Below the pieces are notes generated by a model. It saw only the letters and a program-made list of their open reading frames with translations, did not search any database and was not told the DNA's origin. The position numbers and the translations under genes were made by a program. This document shows, in pieces, positions 57,883-64,000 of a stretch of 64,000 bases of DNA. How positions within the stretch are numbered: position 1 is the first letter of the stretch; every line of letters starts with the position of its first letter. Origin of the DNA: Humulus lupulus (Eukaryota > Streptophyta > Magnoliopsida > Rosales > Cannabaceae); NCBI RefSeq assembly GCF_963169125.1, contig NC_084798.1, positions 101,325,970 through 101,389,969 on the forward strand, read 5' to 3'.

Positions 57883-59629
57883 TTTAAAAATTATCAAACA
57901 TTTTAAAACAAAACTTGGATATTCTAATAACTTCCTTGCTAAATTTCATAAAAAAAATAATGCTTTTTACTTGGTGAAATCTATTAAAAAATCTCAAAAT
58001 TTACTTTTTGAAGACTTATGCTTTTAGATGGATTTCTTGGAGCTAAGAATCCTTTCCTCAATTCTTTAAACACCTTCAAATCTTTCATGTACAATCCAAA
58101 ATTAGTTCTAAATTATAACTTAACCCAAAAGAATGGATAAAGAAAAGAGTAAAACTATATATCAACTAACTAACGAGAGAAACTATACCTTATTAATCCT
58201 CTTTCACATACATATGTAACCTTAGAACACTTCTAAGTTGTCCAAGCTCAGAAGAACATAAAGAGAGATAGAAAGTGAAAATTGATTCGGATATGGGTAG
58301 GAAAAGAGAGAATTTGAGAGTATTCTACTATATTATTACTATTATTATTTTTTTCCTTGACCGACAACACTAACTGATATCATGAATCTTGTATGATTTT
58401 TTTTTTCTCTCTTATCCACTCAATTAATTATCTCTTGTATGATTTTTTTTCTCTCTAATCCACTCAATTAATTATCTCTTGGACACCTATCCCATTTATT
58501 CCCGACGTGGCAACTAAGACTAAAGCTAACCCACAACTCTTGCTAACTCGGCCAAAAAAATTGCTAGATGTCATCATCAAATTTCATCAATAATAGTCTA
58601 CTATCTAATACATTAATTAGTCACCTATCCTTTAAATAGTAGGTTTCCGAAGTCTCTAGCTATCATCCAGTCCATTAACCACAAACCAAACCCTTACTAT
58701 CACAAGTATCACTTCTCTATATGCCACACCATTAATCTATTAAAAATGGTGATATCTCCAATAACATAAATATACATATGAAAACGTGTAATAATATATA
58801 TATCATAATTTTTTTTATAGGGCTTCACTTTAAACTTTATCAGTGGGGCTCTCAGTGTTTCTTGATCCGTGAATAGTTTTCGACACAATTTTTTTTTATG
58901 ACCATGTATATTGTAGTTATAGTATCGAAAACTAGGTTCAAATATGTTACTTTCCACGCGCATAAAAAAAAATTAGTCACGCGTGCAACAACATGTTTGA
59001 ACCTAGTTTTTAGTACTGTAAACTATTCAGAATTTTATGAAAATTTGCAAGATGCTCTAAATAGCTACAATATACACGGTTATAAAAAAAATCGCACCGA
59101 AAACTGCTCACGGGTCGAGAACACTGAAAGTCTCACTGATAAAGCTTAAAGTGAAGTCCCTATAAGAAAATTCTCATATATATATATACATGGTAACTCA
59201 TATCACTTAATACATTTAATACCCCACCATAGGTGTAGTATCTAAACTAGAAAATACCACTTCATATATATTAAGTGTTAGACACCCAAAATGGTAATTT
59301 CGTTGAAGCAAAATTCTTAACTCAAGAATTTCACTAAGTTTTAATTTTCTTTTAAAATATCATATTTTAAATAATTCTCAATAATAATTTTGTCATAATT
59401 ATACTTTTCAAATAATGATTATCCGAGAATTTACTTAACTAGGGTTTCCATTTCGGTCTGAGACCGAAATGCTCGGTTTGTCACCAAACCACACATATCA
59501 TGTTTTGACTAACACTTACAACTTCAGTTGTGCCTCTCAAACATATATTATCATTCACAATAATATTCACATACATCTCACCACCCCATTCTTAACTACT
59601 CATAGGTGCCCAAAACGCAGGGCGTTACA
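57883..59629 (-). mobile_element. LTR-c, piece 3 of 3
   Basis: It ends gcagggcgttaca at 59629; on the - strand this is an LTR start similar to LTR-b. It resumes after copia 1 and is itself interrupted by a MITE. It contains an AT-rich region with no gene. Confidence 0.7.
58807..59172. mobile_element. Fold-back MITE with ~160-bp inverted repeats
   Basis: The left arm from 'aattttttttatagggcttcacttta' inwards is matched by the reverse complement of the right arm ending 'taaagtgaagtccctataagaaaatt'. Pairing continues past 'ttcaaa(c/t)atgtt' to a short loop near 58970-58985. There is no coding capacity. Flanks are AT-microsatellite, so the target duplication is unclear. It probably mobilises by a DNA transposase in trans. 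Confidence 0.75.
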
Positions 59630-59688
59630 GGCTTGACTTCGACAAACGCCCCATTCCCGACTATCAGCTTCAGCTCACCATCTTTCAC
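59630..59688 (-). pseudogene. Copia A protease fragment
   Basis: On the - strand, TVKDGELKLIVGNGAFVEV is typical copia protease sequence. It connects to 28741-29074 once LTR-c is removed. The upstream side is cut at 59689 by LTR-d. Confidence 0.75.
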
Positions 59689-60328
59689 TGTAAAGACCCA
59701 CAACTTATAAGACCAAAATAAAGCGAAAAATAACTTTTGAAATTTTTAATAGTCTCCAAAAATCCACATAAAAAAACTTTTAAAAAGCGTGGGCACACAT
59801 TTAGACAAATTACATTGTTTTCGTCAACTTAAACATTTGTTCCTAATAAAAAGAAATAAATCTCATAAAAAAAAAGAGTTTCCCAAAAGGAATTTCCAAA
59901 AGAACCAAATCCCAAAGGTCAAGCCACATGTACACTTCGACAAGCAGATTTCGGCGCTCACTGTGCACATTGCCCTTACCTATAACATGAACAACTAGGT
60001 AAGAAACTAAGCTTTTTAAGATTGATATTTCAAACAAAAACATAAAACGACCCAAGGACGGGGTTCTACTAAGAGTAACCGAATCATAAGTCACTGGGGC
60101 ATAGGATAAATTCTGAACCATGTCACACATGGTATAAAATTTAAATAGAATATCTAGCTTAGTTGTACCGGACAACCAACTAAATTCAAAATCAACCTGC
60201 ATTCAGAAAATCCCAGAACAAGCATATATAAGATATAAATGCATAACACCATTCTACAATGGCTACAAAAATCACTGAAGAGCTACAAAAATATGATGAG
60301 GTGTTCGGGCACCTCTTAGATCACAACC
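59689..60328 (-). mobile_element. LTR-d, left piece
   Basis: It starts tgtaaagaccc. Blocks 'aagccacatgtacacttcg' and 'cccttacctataacatgaac' match LTR-c at 33285-33370. It is interrupted at 60329 by a solo LTR and resumes at 62675. Confidence 0.65.
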
Positions 60329-62669
60329 TGTAACGCCCTGAATAGCCAAGACCGTTACACTGTGTGTTTATAAAGGTGCAAGACTTGCTAATCAAGTCAT
60401 TTAATTCAAAACGTGTTACTGAAACTATAGTTGAACTAGGGTTAAAATATTTTGGTCTCAAAGCTGCATTTCTTATAGATAAGCAGTATTCTTTTTACAT
60501 GGGATCCCAAAAGTAATAAGTTAAAGACTGTTTATAAAAGATTCAAGATTTAAATACAGTGATTAGCCATTCTAAGGCAAAACAGATAGTTAAACATTTC
60601 TCGTCCTGTTCCACACGTCGGTCGTGGCAGCCGAACACCTGGCTATGTACATTCAGCCCCGCAGCTCTCCATCTCAGGATTGGTCCAACTTGCCTTTGCC
60701 TTTACCTACACAACGAAGCACATGTGAGCCAAGGCCTAGGAAGAAAACACAATAACATAACACAATCATTCAATAGACAATCATACAACTCATATCGCAT
60801 AAGCATGTACTCAACTATTCAAGCATTCACATTAATCAAGTATTCAGCATACCAAGCATATCATTTCATATCAATATTCAATCCACATAAGATAACTAGG
60901 GTTAACGCCCTTAGGCCGCACCCTCTATTTATCCCACTGACTCCGGCCTGCTTAAACTGAGCTCAGTGAATATTAAGCTGTCCTCGGCTACCAGTGGCCG
61001 AACCGTGCCCTGTGCGCAAGTATAATTTTCGGCACCCTTAGGTCGTTTACCACATGTCCCATGGCGTAATACCCCCTATGACATTACACAGATATCAGGA
61101 GCACTTAGTCCCATCACAAACACATAACCGGGTGCAGTTTTCTTACCTTTAGATTTGCTAGCTTTGTTCAATTTGATCCTCAAGCACGATCCCTCTCGAT
61201 CCCTAGCGCACACCTAGTCACAACCATAAATCAAAATCATCACCAAACCTCAAGTCCAAAACCTAGCCTCGGAACCAATCCCGAGCTCTCGGGAAGCCCC
61301 AATTCCACCAAACGTGGTGGTTGAATCGAACCCTGAACCCCCAGGCGAAAACCCTTGAAATTAACCCAAAAACCCCTTTCTGGAAATAGGGTAGCACTAC
61401 AGTGCTCCAAATAGAGCCAAAAGGCTCGGAAAATTCGGCGCTGTAGCGCTAGGCACAGAACAACCCTGCACAACATTCTCTCCTTCGAATTTTCCCGAGC
61501 CAAACCTACTCAAAACCCAACCAAACTTCAACCAAACTTCAAAGCAAGACTTCCAACATCCTCCACTCATCCCAAACATCCCAACCAAACATAACTCAAA
61601 CACATGCACCCCAAATCAAGGAATTCACCATGGTTGAACCTAAGGTTAAGAAACTCAACAAAACAGCAACTGAAATCATAGAACTTGGACTAGAATTCCT
61701 TACCTTTGTTGGATGAGCTTAGCCTAGGTTGTCCTCCTCACTAGCTTAGCCCTCCTCAAAGCTCAGCCTCAATTTCCCTAGAATTCCCACCAAAACTCAG
61801 CTCAAAATCCTTGTTTACATAAAACCAGAAACTGAAGAAAAACAACCTTAGACCCTACCTCAAGTGGATAGATTACTCTTTCTATCTCCTTGCTAAGCCC
61901 TCAAACAATATCAAAGACCTGGCCTCAAGCTCCTGCCCAGAATTTCCTTGAGTTTCAACTTCAAATTCCTTTAGGTATTGAGGTAGAAGCCTAAACCGAA
62001 TGGGAGAAGATATGGTCTCTATTTTCCTTCTTTCTTTTTCTTCTTATTTTCTTTTAACTTCCTTCAGACTCTAGACTTTCCACTAAGGCATAAAGCAATA
62101 TAAATTTTATCCCTTATAAGGAAAATGACCAATTTTCCCTCCCTTAATTCCTAAGCCCCTAAATCCACCAAGGGGCATTTTGGTCATTTCACCCAATTCC
62201 CGCTAATTCCTCGAGTGTCTCAAATACCTACCGCTTACTTTCTGACACCTAACTAATCACCAATTATATTCCTCAATGTCAAAATTGACCCCAATATATT
62301 CTCTAAATTCCCAAAAATACCCCCAGGCTCACCCCGAGCCGGGTATAAATCCCCGCCGTGACTTTTTCGCTAAACCGCTCACTAGGACCATCTCGAGTCA
62401 CAGATTACAGATATATCCACATAATAATGTGGTCTTGACAATTTATCGCAAATATATACAGTTATGCCCTCAACGGGCCAAAATTATAATTATGCCCTTC
62501 TAACCTAATCAGGGCCTACATGCATACTAATAAACATAGTCATGCATCACATATATTCAAATAGTCATATAACATGCGTTTAATCATTAAATCACATATA
62601 ATCCAGTTACGCCCTCCCGGCACACTAATCAAGGCCCTTAAGCCTTATTAGTACATTTGGTTTGTTACA
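60329..62669 (-). mobile_element. Solo chromovirus LTR, 2,341 bp
   Basis: An exact caacc duplication flanks it (60324-60328 and 62670-62674). It starts tgtaacgccctgaatagcc, matching 3183, and ends tttggtttgttaca. It carries the R/U5 block (60690-60745) and the GC block (61391-61460). Confidence 0.93.
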
Positions 62670-62674
62670 CAACC

Positions 62675-63153
62675 ACTGAAATTCATTGGGTGCTTACTAC
62701 TTGTTTAAACATTTCATTGGCCGACCGTAGTTCCCCTTACCACAGTCACCAGCTCGAGTGCCAGTGTTACCTAGTAATCACTAGATTTACAATAGCGCAG
62801 TCCTAGTACAACACTGGATTTCACAATAATACAACAATTACAAATCCCGGTAGCCAACTGGATTTACATATCAATAATAAATTCACACACAAATCAGACT
62901 CCCCTTGAGTACCACGGTTACAAATCAACAGACATGCGACCGTGCTTGCTCTTACCTAGGTCATCAGTCCATAGTCAATCAACCATGCTTCCCCCTACCC
63001 TCGTCACAAATCAACAGACATTAAACCATGTTTCCCCTACCCCGGTCATCAACTTGAATACTAGTATGATATAGTAATCACTGGATTTCAATAGACATTC
63101 AGTACACTTAATAGTACCCCCTATCCATTACTACTTCAGCCCTTAATCAATCT
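62675..63153 (-). mobile_element. LTR-d, right piece
   Basis: It follows the solo LTR directly. Repeats of 'ccccttaccacagtcac'/'ccccctaccctcgtcac' type and 'tagtaatcactg(g)att' occur several times, a local tandem structure. No gene. It is cut at 63154 by another LTR. Confidence 0.55.
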
Positions 63154-64000
63154 TGTAACGCCCTAGTTCCTTAGATCCATTACTAAGTGAGTTTAAAACG
63201 TTCTAATCACTCGCTAATCAAGGTTTTAGGTTAAAAGTGTAGCTAAACTTTATTTAAGGTCGTTTAAAGGCATGATATATATAAAAATGTGATTACTCAT
63301 GGAAAATACTAAAAGTTAAACATTTGGGATCCCAAAATACTGTTTAGAAAATATTTACAACTCAAAATACATTTAGGGTCGACTAGGTGACAAATTGAAG
63401 TCTATACATAACATTTTCCAAAAAATACCCCTGGCTGTGGCAGCCAGGTAGGCCGAACATGTACCTGTCACTCCACGCTCTCTGTACTCATGGTTGATCG
63501 ACCTTTCCTTTGCCCTTACCTGCACCATAGAGCACCCATGAGCCGAAGCCCAGCAAAAACACTCAACACAAAACAAATAACATATGCATATTTATCAACA
63601 GCATAAAACGAAAGCAGCCAACAGACTAAACACATAGCGGCCATGTCATCCCAGGCGCTTTACCAGGCCTTGGGTTCGCGATCTTCACTAAGAGGATGAC
63701 TTCAGCATCCTAGGAGGGTCTTGCCCTAACGGGGTGCACTCCGCGTGCTTTATTCCATTCTCGACCCATTGCCGTACTCGGCTCTGCACTCCACGTGCTT
63801 AATGTTGTTCCCGGCCCCTTGCTATACTCGGCTTCCTGCCATACTCGGTCTTCGCCATTTCCGGCCTTCACTGTTCCCGGCCTTCACCGTTCATTCACAA
63901 ATATGCACTACATAGCATAATATCAACAAATATTTAAACATATACTAAACATAAACAATAGGGCTACGCCCTGCAATTCTATCACATAGGGCCATGCCTT
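63154..64000 (-). mobile_element. LTR-e, chromovirus-type LTR running off the window
   Basis: It starts tgtaacgccctagttcc. The R/U5 block is at 63506-63560, and 'ggccttcac(t/c)gtt' repeats lie at 63860-63890, similar to those at 49716-49770 on the other strand. Its far end is not in the window. Confidence 0.8.

Noticed and set aside
58709..59149. Two opposing frames
   Set aside because: They fall in the arms of the MITE palindrome and mirror each other.
1..64000. tRNA genes, organelle DNA inserts or bacterial-type operons
   Set aside because: I saw no cloverleaf-type box A/B pairs outside the 5S-like block, no plastid or mitochondrial genes, and no operon structure.

Overview
The window looks like a stretch of heterochromatic flowering-plant DNA, probably a eudicot. 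I found no host gene. Almost every base belongs to LTR retrotransposons, many nested inside one another. The plant assignment rests on the element types: a Ty3/gypsy Tat-lineage element with two RNase H domains, chromodomain Ty3/gypsy elements of Tekay type, Ty1/copia elements with plant initiator-tRNA-Met primer sites, and a Cassandra-type LTR carrying a 5S rRNA-derived promoter. I cannot name the species.

Layout, left to right. Positions 1-3182 hold remnants of an old Tat-lineage element: the end of an LTR, an integrase fragment on the + strand and an accessory ORF on the - strand. A chromovirus LTR starts at 3183 and is split by a complete Tat element (3654-15947, - strand, 5-bp target duplication catgt), then resumes to 17727. 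The Tat element has gag, protease, RT, RNase H, a second RNase H and integrase on the - strand. Between pol and the 3' LTR it has an oppositely directed accessory ORF (5563-8228) with its own TATA box and candidate introns. The chromovirus body runs from 17728 to 22766 on the - strand. Where its 5' LTR should be there is a Cassandra-like LTR (22767-23088), joined at the primer binding site. Beyond it lie the gag, leader and LTR of a copia element (copia B, to 26942), itself inserted in the RT gene of copia A (26943-29074, continuing at 59630-59688).

From 29075 to 59629 everything sits inside one chromovirus-type LTR (here LTR-c) that landed in copia A. LTR-c is broken by an opposite LTR of the same family (29263-33229), by copia 1 (34391-57877) and by a fold-back MITE (58807-59172). 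Copia 1 contains copia 2 (36233-47387), which contains a solo LTR (44445-45928). Copia 1 also contains a 5'-truncated chromovirus (47718-55497), which contains a solo LTR (48080-50388). Positions 59689-64000 are further chromovirus-type LTRs, including a solo LTR with a perfect target duplication (60329-62669).

All gag-pol genes carry stop codons or frameshifts, and several have lost catalytic residues, so none is likely to be autonomous. The least damaged is the Tat element. The most unusual features are the Cassandra LTR/chromovirus junction, the antisense accessory ORF whose intron position recurs in two elements, conserved splice-donor-like and GC-palindrome blocks inside the LTRs, and an exon-intron-like cassette inside copia 2.
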